64,000 nt of DNA from F1-120-MAGs238 sp964484185 (GTDB taxonomy: Bacteria > Planctomycetota > Phycisphaerae > Phycisphaerales > UBA1924): the NCBI GenBank assembly GCA_964484185.1, contig CAZAEQ010000025.1:1-64000 (forward strand), written 5' to 3'. Made by a program: the position numbers and the translations under genes. Each line of letters begins with the position of its first letter. Within the stretch, counting starts at the first letter, position 1. Of this stretch, positions 54,864 to 62,329 are shown piece after piece. Under the pieces are notes generated by a model. That model had not been told where the DNA came from, did not search any database, and was given only the letters and a program-made list of their open reading frames with translations.

Positions 54864-55812
54864 CGCTCGAACGATTGAACCGGTCGAACACTGCGCCGAG
54901 TATGCTGTCCTTGCGAAGTTGCGGCAGCCCGCCAAACCCTCCTTCAAACAGCGATGTCGCCGTCACTCGCATGATCCGCCATGCGGCGGTCATCCCCGCG
55001 GCAATCGATACCTTTGGCTCCAGTGAATTTGGCCGCACAAGCAGCATGGTCACATCGTCATCGAGCTCAAACCCGCGTTCGCGAATTCCCTTCAATATCA
55101 ACCGCGGCAGCGCACCTGCCTCATTCTGCGGCACAGAATTCACAACCTCAACCAGCCCCGCAAGGGTTAACAGCGCGCCTTCTGCGCTCTTGGCCTCAAT
55201 CAACGCATCGCTGTACAGCATCACGAGGTCGCCCGCCCGCAATGGCGTTTTGAAGACTGCGTAGCTCGACCCCTCTATAATCCCCAGCGGAATATCGCCG
55301 CCCTGCTGCCCGGACTGTGTCTGCATCAGCGACCACTTGCCGGTCTTTGCTGAGTACATCAATGGCGGCGGGTGACCGGCACATGTCAGGTCGAGCATTC
55401 CTGTCGGCGCCCAGTACGTGCCGATGATCGCGGTGGCAAATCGTCCATCTTTTGTGAGTTCTGCAAATTCCTGATTAAGTCCTTCAACCAGTCTTGACTG
55501 GTCAACGTAATTCATGAATCGGCGCACCAGGGTTCGCAAATTTCTCGCGATTGGGGCAACTCCTGCGCCGTGTCCAGCCACATCGGCCACCATCATCCGG
55601 GTGATTCTTCCGGTGGCGCAGCTGGTGAGGTAATGGATGTCGCCGCCAGCATCGGCAGAATCGGATGGTTGGGCGTAAACCCAGGCATCGAGCCCGACCA
55701 TGACTACGCCGCGATCGACGGGATCGATGCCTCCCCAGACTTCTGCGCATTGCAGGAGGTGCGGGGCCTGGGCTGTCGCCACTCCAATTGTGGAAGCATC
55801 GGTAGTCATCAT
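54856..55812 (-). CDS. SpoIIE/PP2C-like serine phosphatase
   Basis: 318 residues from the ATG at 55812 (GGAGG upstream). Metal-binding aspartates in DAGGDIHY, MMVADVAGHGAGVAP and the C-terminal DDDVTMLLV pattern typical of SpoIIE/RsbU phosphatases; PLGIIEGSSY and LVMLYSDALIEA in between. No sensor domain in front, so input is probably through a partner. In many bacteria such phosphatases act on anti-sigma-antagonist proteins; the target here is not visible. Confidence 0.88.
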   Translation of the reverse strand: MMTTDASTIGVATAQAPHLLQCAEVWGGIDPVDRGVVMVGLDAWVYAQPSDSADAGGDIHYLTSCATGRITRMMVADVAGHGAGVAPIARNLRTLVRRFMNYVDQSRLVEGLNQEFAELTKDGRFATAIIGTYWAPTGMLDLTCAGHPPPLMYSAKTGKWSLMQTQSGQQGGDIPLGIIEGSSYAVFKTPLRAGDLVMLYSDALIEAKSAEGALLTLAGLVEVVNSVPQNEAGALPRLILKGIRERGFELDDDVTMLLVRPNSLEPKVSIAAGMTAAWRIMRVTATSLFEGGFGGLPQLRKDSILGAVFDRFNRSSVR

Positions 55813-55836
55813 GTGTTCAGATGCCTCCACAAAGAA

Positions 55837-55864
55837 AAAGGAGCCGCAAACTTGCGACTCCTTT
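55837..55864 (-). terminator. Rho-independent terminator after rpmE
   Basis: Arms AAAGGAGCCGCAA (55837-55849) and TTGCGACTCCTTT (55852-55864), one mismatch; the innermost bases form the loop. On the minus strand followed by TTCTTTG. Lies 84 bases past the L31 stop and just before the SpoIIE-type gene. Confidence 0.8.
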
Positions 55865-55947
55865 CATTTCCTGTTGTCTGGATGTTGATGCAGGTCCCAA
55901 ATCTCAAATCTGACAGCGCAAATTTGAAATCTGAATTCCTGTCAAGC

Positions 55948-56199
55948 TTACTTCTTGGCGGCTTCGGTGGCTTCGGCCTTGGCGCCATCCTTGAAGTAGT
56001 TGCCCGCGTACTTACGCTGGAACTTCTCAACGCGGCCAGCGGAGTCGATGAATGTCTGCTTGCCGGTGAAGTATGGGTGAGATCCGGACCACACTTCGAC
56101 GTGCAGTTCGGGAACCGTTGAACCCACAGTCATGACGTGCTCGCCATTGTGGAAAACTTTGCAGTTGGGGAAATAACGAGGATGAATGCCGGATTTCAT
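55948..56199 (-). CDS. rpmE: 50S ribosomal protein L31 (zinc-free form)
   Basis: 83 residues. Recognised by MKSGIHPRYFPN, HPYFTGKQTFIDSAGRVEKFQRKYAG and length. The zinc knuckle of ordinary L31 is gone: CACGN-type is replaced by FHNGE and CSACHP-type by WSGSHP, the C-minus variety. A C-terminal Lys/Ala-rich tail of about 15 residues is extra. Gene stands alone between the phosphatase and the tRNA. Confidence 0.93.
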   Translation of the reverse strand: MKSGIHPRYFPNCKVFHNGEHVMTVGSTVPELHVEVWSGSHPYFTGKQTFIDSAGRVEKFQRKYAGNYFKDGAKAEATEAAKK

Positions 56200-56374
56200 G
56201 GACTACCTGTGCCCAACACGGGCTGATTGAAGGCTGGCAGAGGCTGCCAACTGGTGCGTTTAACGAACCCATGCGGACGCTTCCGAATGGGTCGAGATAA
56301 TAGGCAATCAAATCCCTGAATCCAACCCCCAACTTGACCGACAAATTAGCGTGGCTAACCTTGTCTCCCATCCT

Positions 56375-56446
56375 TCCCTGATAGCTCAATGGTAGAGCGA
56401 TCGGCTGTTAACCGATAGGTTGCAGGTTCGAGTCCTGCTCGGGGAG
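56375..56446 (+). tRNA. tRNA-Asn (GTT)
   Basis: Clover-leaf fits: acceptor TCCCTGA/TCGGGGA (one G-U pair), D stem GCTC/GAGC, anticodon stem ATCGG/CCGAT with loop CTGTTAA and anticodon GTT at 56407-56409, variable AGGTT, T stem GCAGG/CCTGC with loop TTCGAGT. Discriminator G, no encoded CCA. It borders an accessory segment with a recombinase, which makes it a possible integration site. Confidence 0.97.
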
Positions 56447-56452
56447 CTTCAG

Positions 56453-56476
56453 AACGCCACGCGAAAGCGTGGCGTT
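56453..56476 (+). terminator. Terminator after tRNA-Asn
   Basis: Perfect 10-base arms AACGCCACGC (56453-56462) and GCGTGGCGTT (56467-56476) with a GAAA loop, followed by TCTGCTTT. Just behind the tRNA 3' end. Confidence 0.88.
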
Positions 56477-56484
56477 TCTGCTTT

Positions 56485-56834
56485 ACGGATCGGATAGACC
56501 GCAGTTTTGCGGTCGATTGGCGAATCTCCCGTAATTCACGAGCTGTTTGAACTACTAATAGCAGCCCGAGACTCTCGGTTTTGGGCTGCTCGGTAGCGTC
56601 ACGGACGCGAACCCCGACAGTTCTAGTCCCAATCTCTCCCGAACCTCTCGAACTCTCTGCGTGGCGGGTTAACACAAGTCGATGGTTAACATCGGGCTTC
56701 AGATGGCGTCTCATTGCGGCGCAGGGAACTCAACGGACACGCGGAGACGATGAATCGGAAGTGACTAGTATCTACCTGAATTTTCTGATAACACACGACT
56801 CTGGAATCGATATCCAAGTCTTTGGACCATATGT
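56485..56834. other. Non-coding stretch with hairpins between tRNA-Asn and the accessory operon
   Basis: 350 bases. It contains a 7-base hairpin GACCGCA/TGCGGTC (56497-56514) and an 8-base pair AGCAGCCC/GGGCTGCT (56560-56590) that encloses CCGAGA/TCTCGG. No convincing gene. It presumably holds the promoter of the following operon. Confidence 0.45.
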
Positions 56835-57605
56835 ATGACGACGCTAGCGGTAGGCGAGATATTTCCGCATCCCACGGTGCAGCAGGTAATCTTTCAGATT
56901 CGATTTCCGAAGCTGTTCTTCCTGCAGGCGAAGATCGGTGACTTGCAGCTCGCACTGATGGCGCGCTTTCCGAAATCGGAATCGATCGTGCAGCGTGCTT
57001 TGCTTATGGCGCAAGGCTCGCATGAGAAGCTCGAGGAGCTGCTTAGGGACCGGCCTACGGATGAGGATGAACGCATCTGGAAATTCGAGGACGACAGAGG
57101 CGTGATTATTGAAGTGAAGCTGGATTGCCTCACGGTCGTCTCTTCAAAACACAAATCCTACAGGCATCAGCCTGATAGTTTTCGTGAAACGCTTGAGTTT
57201 ATTCTGGCGGCGTTTCTTAAGCTCGCGCCTGTCCCAACCGTCGCTCGAGTAGGCTTTCGGTATGTTGACGAATGCCCATTCCCCACTTTGACGAATGAGT
57301 GCTTTCTTCGTTACTTTAATACCTGTCTCCCTATTCAACGCTTCAGCGTGCAGGACTGTTCCGAAATGGTGTGTAGGTCCATCCGACTGGGGGCACAAGG
57401 CTCAATCCGGTATGTGGAAGCCATTATAAGAAAAGACGATAAGAATCTGCTCCTCATCGATATGGATGCATTTGCAGAGATTGTCCCGGCCGCAGAGATT
57501 CTTGCGACGACAGATCGTTTGCACGCACTTGTTAGAAAGGAATTCGAGGCAACAGTGAAACAGCCAGTCATCGACTACATGCGAACGGGGGAACTAGCGT
57601 CATGA
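56835..57605 (+). CDS. TIGR04255-like family protein of unknown function
   Basis: 256 residues, soluble. I see the shape of TIGR04255-type proteins: an early IFQIRFPKLFF strand-helix, a central VVSSKHKSYRHQPDSFRETLEFILAAFLKL and APVPTVARVGFRYVDECPFP, then a C-terminal helix LATTDRLHALVRKEFEATVKQ. Members of this family are found in mobile and defence-type contexts but have no proven activity. First of three overlapping genes next to a tRNA (ATGA overlap with the next). Confidence 0.6.
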   Translation: MTTLAVGEIFPHPTVQQVIFQIRFPKLFFLQAKIGDLQLALMARFPKSESIVQRALLMAQGSHEKLEELLRDRPTDEDERIWKFEDDRGVIIEVKLDCLTVVSSKHKSYRHQPDSFRETLEFILAAFLKLAPVPTVARVGFRYVDECPFPTLTNECFLRYFNTCLPIQRFSVQDCSEMVCRSIRLGAQGSIRYVEAIIRKDDKNLLLIDMDAFAEIVPAAEILATTDRLHALVRKEFEATVKQPVIDYMRTGELAS

Positions 57606-57871
57606 CAACATATTCGGGCCAAAGCGTACCCACTAACGTGGCGCTTGTTTCTCGGAGCGATACCGGATTGACAGGACCAAACTCGACTCGCCTTCGGCTT
57701 GTTGAAGTCAGAATGGACAACTTTCTTATCACTGTGGCGGTAGACGACCAAGGTCATTTTCAAGGAGTTACCAAGGTGGTGGCCGCAGGGGATTTTCTGA
57801 CTCCAATGCAGAGACTCGCCTCAAGTGGTTTTCATGATGTTGATGCGTTCTACCGGGATGAGGCTCCCTGA
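57602..57871 (+). CDS. Hypothetical protein, middle gene of accessory operon
   Basis: 89 residues, soluble, no recognised domain. Contains a beta-strand-like middle (RLRLVEVRMDNFLITVAVDD) and a polar C-terminus. It overlaps its upstream neighbour by four bases and its downstream neighbour by one (TGATG), so the three products are likely made together. A small size between two larger genes would fit an immunity or adaptor role, a guess only. Confidence 0.7.
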   Translation: MTTYSGQSVPTNVALVSRSDTGLTGPNSTRLRLVEVRMDNFLITVAVDDQGHFQGVTKVVAAGDFLTPMQRLASSGFHDVDAFYRDEAP

Positions 57872-58503
57872 TGTTTTACTCCGCCAATCCAGGTTCAGAT
57901 CTGCGATTCGGCGATATTCTTCAGGGATTCGTGGCTACATCGCCCACTTTTAAGATTCCTTCTGTTGACGACCCGCCCACCTGGCAGCTAAAGGTCACTC
58001 AAGCAAGGTATTTCGCCGTTCTGAGCCCGTGTTGTTCTATCGACCGGGGCTGTCTTCTGCTTGCACCATTACAGAGGATTCGTCCATCGTTTTTGGTTAA
58101 CCCATACCTCAGCGATGACTTAACTCGTGTGAATGTGCGGGTCCCCGCAGAGAAGTCCGTTCCCCCCACAGTGTGGAGCAAGCTACCAGACGAAGAGAAA
58201 ACGAAGCGTTTGACCGAAGGAGAAGCCCTTATAGTGCTGGAGTGTTTTGTATTCGCGCCTCATCCTCACTTAGGAACTTACCAGTTGGCGACCAAAGCGG
58301 GCAATGTGGAACAAAATCACTATCTCGTGGATTTTGGGACGACGTTTCGTATTGAATGTGAAGCGGTATCGCGAGATAAGCCCGCGCCTGCAGGCACGAA
58401 GCTTCTGGAATTGTCTATTGCAACGCGGACACTCCTTCGGAACAAAATCGCCGCGTACTTCGCGCGAGTCCCGGCAGAGGATCTCGTTGGAATATCGGGA
58501 TAG
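57871..58503 (+). CDS. Hypothetical protein with SPCC motif, third gene of accessory operon
   Basis: 210 residues, soluble. Near the N-terminus it reads FGDILQGF and further VLSPCCSIDRGCLLLAPL, similar in form to proteins with a [ST]-x-C-[CD]-D/S box found near uncharacterised mobile genes; three Cys lie close together. Then a helical C-terminal end ELSIATRTLLRNKIAAYFARV. I do not recognise an enzyme. Coupled to the preceding gene. Confidence 0.65.
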   Translation: MFYSANPGSDLRFGDILQGFVATSPTFKIPSVDDPPTWQLKVTQARYFAVLSPCCSIDRGCLLLAPLQRIRPSFLVNPYLSDDLTRVNVRVPAEKSVPPTVWSKLPDEEKTKRLTEGEALIVLECFVFAPHPHLGTYQLATKAGNVEQNHYLVDFGTTFRIECEAVSRDKPAPAGTKLLELSIATRTLLRNKIAAYFARVPAEDLVGISG

Positions 58504-58767
58504 TGCTCTGGCCACAATGTTGCCGCCATTATCTGAAGCGTTTGCGTAGATGGTTAACAGCACGGCCGATCGGCACGCCGTGACGAATCCCTCGCAAACC
58601 GGTGCCGCCCTCCGGCGACCCAATGAAAGTTCCCAATGGACGACGATAAGCATCGTGATTGATCTTCGCATCGACTTGCGATCTTGCCTTCTTCTTCATA
58701 GAAGTGCGCTACGAGTTTACGCTTGTCCGTAGCGGACACCATGTGGACTTGGCAAGGGAGAAGAACG
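58504..58767. other. Gap between accessory operon and recombinase
   Basis: 264 bases with no feature I can support. It should contain the promoter of the recombinase. No copy of the tRNA 3' end was seen here. Confidence 0.4.
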
Positions 58768-59370
58768 ATGTTGCCACAGAAGCGAAGAACGGGGCGGAGA
58801 TTCCCTGCGGAGGTCTTGAGGCAGGACGAGGTGGAACGGTTGATGGCGGCGTGCCCGAGGTACGACGTTGGTGTACGGAACAAGGCGATGATTGCGTTGT
58901 TGTACCGAACGGGGTTGAGGTTGAGCGAGGCGCTGATGCTTCACCCCAAGGACGTTGATCTGAAAGCGGGGACGATCCGCGTGCTCTTTGGGAAGCGCGG
59001 ATACGCACGCACGGTTGGGATTGACTCGTCGGCCACAACGTACATCGCGCGGTGGATTGAGGTACGAGAACGTTGGGGGACACTCGTTGGTGCACCACTT
59101 CTTTGTTCGCGGACGGGAGGCGTCGTCACTACGGCGTACGTGCGTAGGTTGATGCCCGTGCTAGGGAGGAAGGCGAAGATTGCCAAGCGCGTGCATGCTC
59201 ACGGGTTGAGGCACACCCACGCGAGTGAGTTGCGAAGCGAGGGCGTGGATATTGGGATCATCAGCAAACAACTTGGGCACAAGTGCATCACGACCACCGC
59301 GCGGTACCTGGATCACATCGCGCCGACGGCGGTGATAGAGGTGATCAGGAAGCGGACGTGGACGAAGTGA
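58768..59370 (+). CDS. Minimal tyrosine recombinase (catalytic domain only)
   Basis: 200 residues from the ATG at 58768 (AGGGAGAA just upstream). Catalytic set: Arg in RTGLRLSEAL, HGLRHTHASEL (HxxR), LGHKCITTTARYLDH with the Tyr nucleophile in RYLD. Typical integrases carry an N-terminal core-binding domain of about 100 residues, missing here. It is the recombinase most likely linked to the tRNA-Asn neighbourhood, although no att duplication was found. Its 3' end faces a small zinc-binding gene. Confidence 0.88.
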   Translation: MLPQKRRTGRRFPAEVLRQDEVERLMAACPRYDVGVRNKAMIALLYRTGLRLSEALMLHPKDVDLKAGTIRVLFGKRGYARTVGIDSSATTYIARWIEVRERWGTLVGAPLLCSRTGGVVTTAYVRRLMPVLGRKAKIAKRVHAHGLRHTHASELRSEGVDIGIISKQLGHKCITTTARYLDHIAPTAVIEVIRKRTWTK

Positions 59371-59387
59371 GTGAGTAAGCGGTGAGG

Positions 59388-59630
59388 TCAGTCAGGCTGC
59401 GGCAGGCGATCGACGTAGTTGATGACTGTCTGGTTGCGGACTCGATTGCACGAGGGACAACGTGTTGGCGAGGGCTTGAAACCCGGAGCGACGACGCTTG
59501 GGTGGTCGCTGGGGTAGTGCGTGGCCCCGATCCGCGCGACCGTAACCGATGCCGCGTCGTTGCACTGGCACTGGCCGCCGGGCAATGCGATCTTGCGTTC
59601 GAGGTTTTCGAGGCGGGTGAGGAAGCGCAT
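59388..59630 (-). CDS. Small protein with CxC and CxxC, possible zinc binder
   Basis: 80 residues. Starts MRFLTRLENLERKIALPGG, a short coiled helix, then CQC and, near the end, RCPSCNRVR and YVDRLP. The four Cys could bind one metal. GGAG lies five bases before the ATG. Faces the recombinase. A plus-strand frame across the same bases is less protein-like. Confidence 0.5.
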   Translation of the reverse strand: MRFLTRLENLERKIALPGGQCQCNDAASVTVARIGATHYPSDHPSVVAPGFKPSPTRCPSCNRVRNQTVINYVDRLPQPD

Positions 59631-59741
59631 GGGGGCTCCGGCGAGGTTCGGGTGAGGGGAATTGCCTCACGACCGAGGATGATCCGGGGCAAGTTTAATG
59701 GCGAATTGGGACGGGGGCCGGATCGGGGTGTTTGTCTTGCT

Positions 59742-60320
59742 TCAACGCGAGAGTTTTGCCCGTTGCATCTTCGCCCACTCACGCCATTGTTCTGTCTCCC
59801 CACGCAATGCGATTTCTGCGAGCCGCCGCTCAGTCAGTTCATCTGTCTTTGACACCCGGAGTTGTAGTTTCACAAGCGACTCCATCGCCTGCAGGTGTTC
59901 CGGATAGACCTCCAATGCAGACTGGTATGAGGCAAGGGCCTCGTCATTTCGACCGGCTCGCTCGTACACCGCTCCGAGATTGATTCGCGGGTCCGGGTGA
60001 CCGGGCAGCAATCGCCGTGCCCATTCAAACTCGCTTGCCGCCTCATACAGCTTCCCCTGCCCGAGATACAGCACACCCAGGTTGTTATGCGCGGGACCGT
60101 GATAGAGGTCTGCTGCGAGCGCCTCTCGAAGAATCCGCTCAGCTTCTAGCGGCTTAGATTGCAGCAGATCCGCGGCCTTGGCATTGAGCTGATCGGCCTT
60201 GCGCGGATCGCGCGATTCTGCTGAAGGCGTCTCGTATGGACTCGATGCCTTCTGCGATGATGAACACGCAGCGAGAGAGCTGAGAACGAGGAGGGCGATG
60301 ATGGATCGAGTGATGTGCAT
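59742..60320 (-). CDS. TPR lipoprotein of the secretion operon (PilF-like)
   Basis: 192 residues from the ATG at 60320. Lipoprotein signal MHITRSIIALLVLSSLAAC. Three tetratricopeptide repeats: HNNLGVLYLGQGKLYEAASEFEWARRLLPGHP, INLGAVYERAGRNDEALASYQSALEVYPEH and a partial third. PilF-type lipoproteins place secretins in the outer membrane, and the position as last gene of a GspE-C-L-M operon fits that. It follows the GspM-like gene by 7 bases. Confidence 0.8.
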   Translation of the reverse strand: MHITRSIIALLVLSSLAACSSSQKASSPYETPSAESRDPRKADQLNAKAADLLQSKPLEAERILREALAADLYHGPAHNNLGVLYLGQGKLYEAASEFEWARRLLPGHPDPRINLGAVYERAGRNDEALASYQSALEVYPEHLQAMESLVKLQLRVSKTDELTERRLAEIALRGETEQWREWAKMQRAKLSR

Positions 60321-60327
60321 AAAAGAC

Positions 60328-60924
60328 TTACCGAAGCAAGGGCGCTGAGTTGGCGGGGATTGGAGAGGGGTTCTGAACACCGGTAGAGCTTGGAACTTCG
60401 CCTCCAGGGGCGAACACAGTTTCAAATACGATCAAGGCAGAAATCGGCGCTGGAACAGCCGACGTGCGATCAATGACTTGTTTTGGGTCGGTTGGCAGAG
60501 GCGTGCATTGCATGGACACGGCCCGCCACTCATGCTGGTGTATTCGCCAGTCGCTGAGGAAGCGACCCAACTCGGGCAGCCTAATGGGTTGCAGCGTGAG
60601 CCGGAATGTGCGCTTCCGAAGCGTTGAGTTCAGTGAAGTTTCATTGTCAGGCGTGAGCGATGACATTGTGCTGACGGGAAGCCCCGCTCGCATCAGTGAA
60701 TCGCTCACCTGCGAACTCAGGCCCTTACTTGGCTCTTTGGTCCCCAGCGTGGATGGTCGGGCGGCTTCGAGTCGCTTGAGGTCCGTAATCGAGCGCTGAA
60801 CGCTCTGGTAGCGGCTAGAACTCTGAGCGGTTGAGTTCAGTGACCGAAGACTCGACGCGGTGACAATCGAGATCGCGGTCAGACAACAAATGCTTGTTGC
60901 CCCCAAGATGAGCGTGTGATTCAC
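60328..60924 (-). CDS. GspM/PilO-like secretion protein
   Basis: 198 residues from the GTG at 60924, which overlaps the stop of the GspL-like gene as GTGA. One N-terminal membrane span (HTLILGATSICCLTAISIVTAS), then a Ser/Leu-rich coiled part and a mixed alpha/beta end. The order behind E, C and L-like genes is what makes GspM/PilO the best call; sequence similarity by eye is low. Confidence 0.55.
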   Translation of the reverse strand: MNHTLILGATSICCLTAISIVTASSLRSLNSTAQSSSRYQSVQRSITDLKRLEAARPSTLGTKEPSKGLSSQVSDSLMRAGLPVSTMSSLTPDNETSLNSTLRKRTFRLTLQPIRLPELGRFLSDWRIHQHEWRAVSMQCTPLPTDPKQVIDRTSAVPAPISALIVFETVFAPGGEVPSSTGVQNPSPIPANSAPLLR

Positions 60925-61772
60925 TTCACACCACCCTTCGCGACTGGCCGGAACACCAGTGAGACTCGAGAAGTCCCGTTGGACGTTGAAAGCCGAGGTT
61001 CTTCCAACTTCCAGTTCGCTGGCGGCGTGATCGACTTCAGAAACGTCTGTGAATCGCCCCGAATATCGATGTTCGCACTCACAGCATCCTGCGTCACCGA
61101 GAGGTTTTGCACTGTTACCCCTTCGTTGTGTGGCCACTTTGCCAGCAGCTCTTGCAACGCCGTCGCCGCATCGAACGTAGCCAGGTCGCGGCCGGACGAA
61201 GCCAGCATGGTTGAGCGATCCAGTGCCTTGAGAATCGCCGTCTGTGCCTCACTTCCAGTTGAATAGGTATCACCCAGTGTGCGATTCGTTGCCTGCACAA
61301 CCTCGTGTTCAATGGATTGATCCAAGGTCGCGGCAGCCTGAACTCGCCGCATCCAGCCCACGCAAACAAGAACTGTGCAAAGCAGCATTGCAGCGCAGGC
61401 AAGCAACGTTCTCCGCTGTGCCGCGTGGCGGTAGACCCGTGGTTCAAAATCCCTCACCAGCACGTTTAGGACTGAAGGGTCAAGTTGAACGTCGTTCAGG
61501 AAAGGAGGAAGCGACTTGGGGGTAAGTGCAATCCACTCCTCTGAAGCCAGTGCTAGGTCCTCCCGATCCACTGCACAAGCCAGGACGCGACCATCACCAA
61601 GCGATGCATAGACCGCGTGCACCGATTCTGGCGGCACGGGTAAGTGCGTCTCGAGCAAACCATCCAGGTGCAGTCTGGCATGCTTGGAATCAACTCGATC
61701 GCCTGTGTGCTCAGTCTCAAGAACTGCCCAGTAGAATCGCTCCGCTGGCCAGGAGTGTGTGTGATAGGTCAC
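60921..61772 (-). CDS. GspL/PilN-like secretion protein
   Basis: 283 residues. N-terminal cytosolic part of about 120 residues, a span LLACAAMLLCTVLVCVGWM, and a periplasmic part with FLKSITPPANWKLEEP and SLVFRPV. This is the layout of GspL or fused PilM/N proteins that link the ATPase to the inner membrane. ATGA overlap with the GspC-like gene upstream and GTGA with the next one. Confidence 0.65.
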   Translation of the reverse strand: MTYHTHSWPAERFYWAVLETEHTGDRVDSKHARLHLDGLLETHLPVPPESVHAVYASLGDGRVLACAVDREDLALASEEWIALTPKSLPPFLNDVQLDPSVLNVLVRDFEPRVYRHAAQRRTLLACAAMLLCTVLVCVGWMRRVQAAATLDQSIEHEVVQATNRTLGDTYSTGSEAQTAILKALDRSTMLASSGRDLATFDAATALQELLAKWPHNEGVTVQNLSVTQDAVSANIDIRGDSQTFLKSITPPANWKLEEPRLSTSNGTSRVSLVFRPVAKGGVK

Positions 61773-62329
61773 GGCGCACCTCCCGGAGCATTCCGCGGAT
61801 CAGTGTGCAGCACTTCCACATGTTCTTTCGCAGTTCCAGCCTTCCAGACCAGCGTGACCTTGTCCGCTGCGATTGCTTTAATGGTTCTACCACCGATCAA
61901 GTCTCCGACGTGAACAGTCAAAATGCGATCTTCGCTGGGCCGATAGAACATCGCGGAGGGCTGATTCGCATCTGTAACTGAGACAGCCAGCAGCTGTTCG
62001 GTCAATGCCGGTGGCGGCGCAGGTGGAGGGGGCGGCGGTGGAGGCAATGCAGCGAGCGTCCAGACTGGAGCATCAAACGCTTTGAGTTCCAGTGGCGCAA
62101 TTGACTCATTGACAGTCGTCACCGCAGCCATCTCAATCGGCGCGATGGTCCGCTTCTGCGGCCAGAACGTCCACATTCCAACCAACGTCACGGCTGCGAC
62201 CGAAGTCCACATCCATCGACGGGTCCGTCGAACATCCTTCAGTACAGCAATCGGTTGCTGCTGGGTCTGCGCAGTAACGGGCTCGCTCGCGGTTTGAAGT
62301 TCATGCAATGGAGTCGATGCGATGCTCAC
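61769..62329 (-). CDS. GspC-like secretion protein
   Basis: 186 residues. One span near 40-57 (WMWTSVAAVTLVGMWTFW), a run of prolines (eight in a row, then APPP) near 96-107 as a spacer, and a C-terminal domain with LTVHVGDLIGGRTIKAIAADKVTLVW, the beta-strand pattern of the GspC/PilP homology region. Such proteins connect inner-membrane platform and secretin. Confidence 0.7.
   Translation of the reverse strand: MSIASTPLHELQTASEPVTAQTQQQPIAVLKDVRRTRRWMWTSVAAVTLVGMWTFWPQKRTIAPIEMAAVTTVNESIAPLELKAFDAPVWTLAALPPPPPPPPAPPPALTEQLLAVSVTDANQPSAMFYRPSEDRILTVHVGDLIGGRTIKAIAADKVTLVWKAGTAKEHVEVLHTDPRNAPGGAP

Noticed and set aside
56355..56714. 119-codon minus-strand frame with the sequence AGLEPATYRLTADRS
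   Set aside because: It reads the antisense of tRNA-Asn; spurious proteins of this kind recur in databases because the tRNA is conserved.
56447..59700. Possible attachment-site duplicate of the tRNA-Asn 3' end
   Set aside because: Scanned for the T-arm and acceptor end downstream of the tRNA and found no second copy within the window.
59382..59852. 156-codon plus-strand frame overlapping the small Cys protein
   Set aside because: No homology-like pattern, and the minus-strand 80-residue protein has a good ribosome site and Cys motifs.
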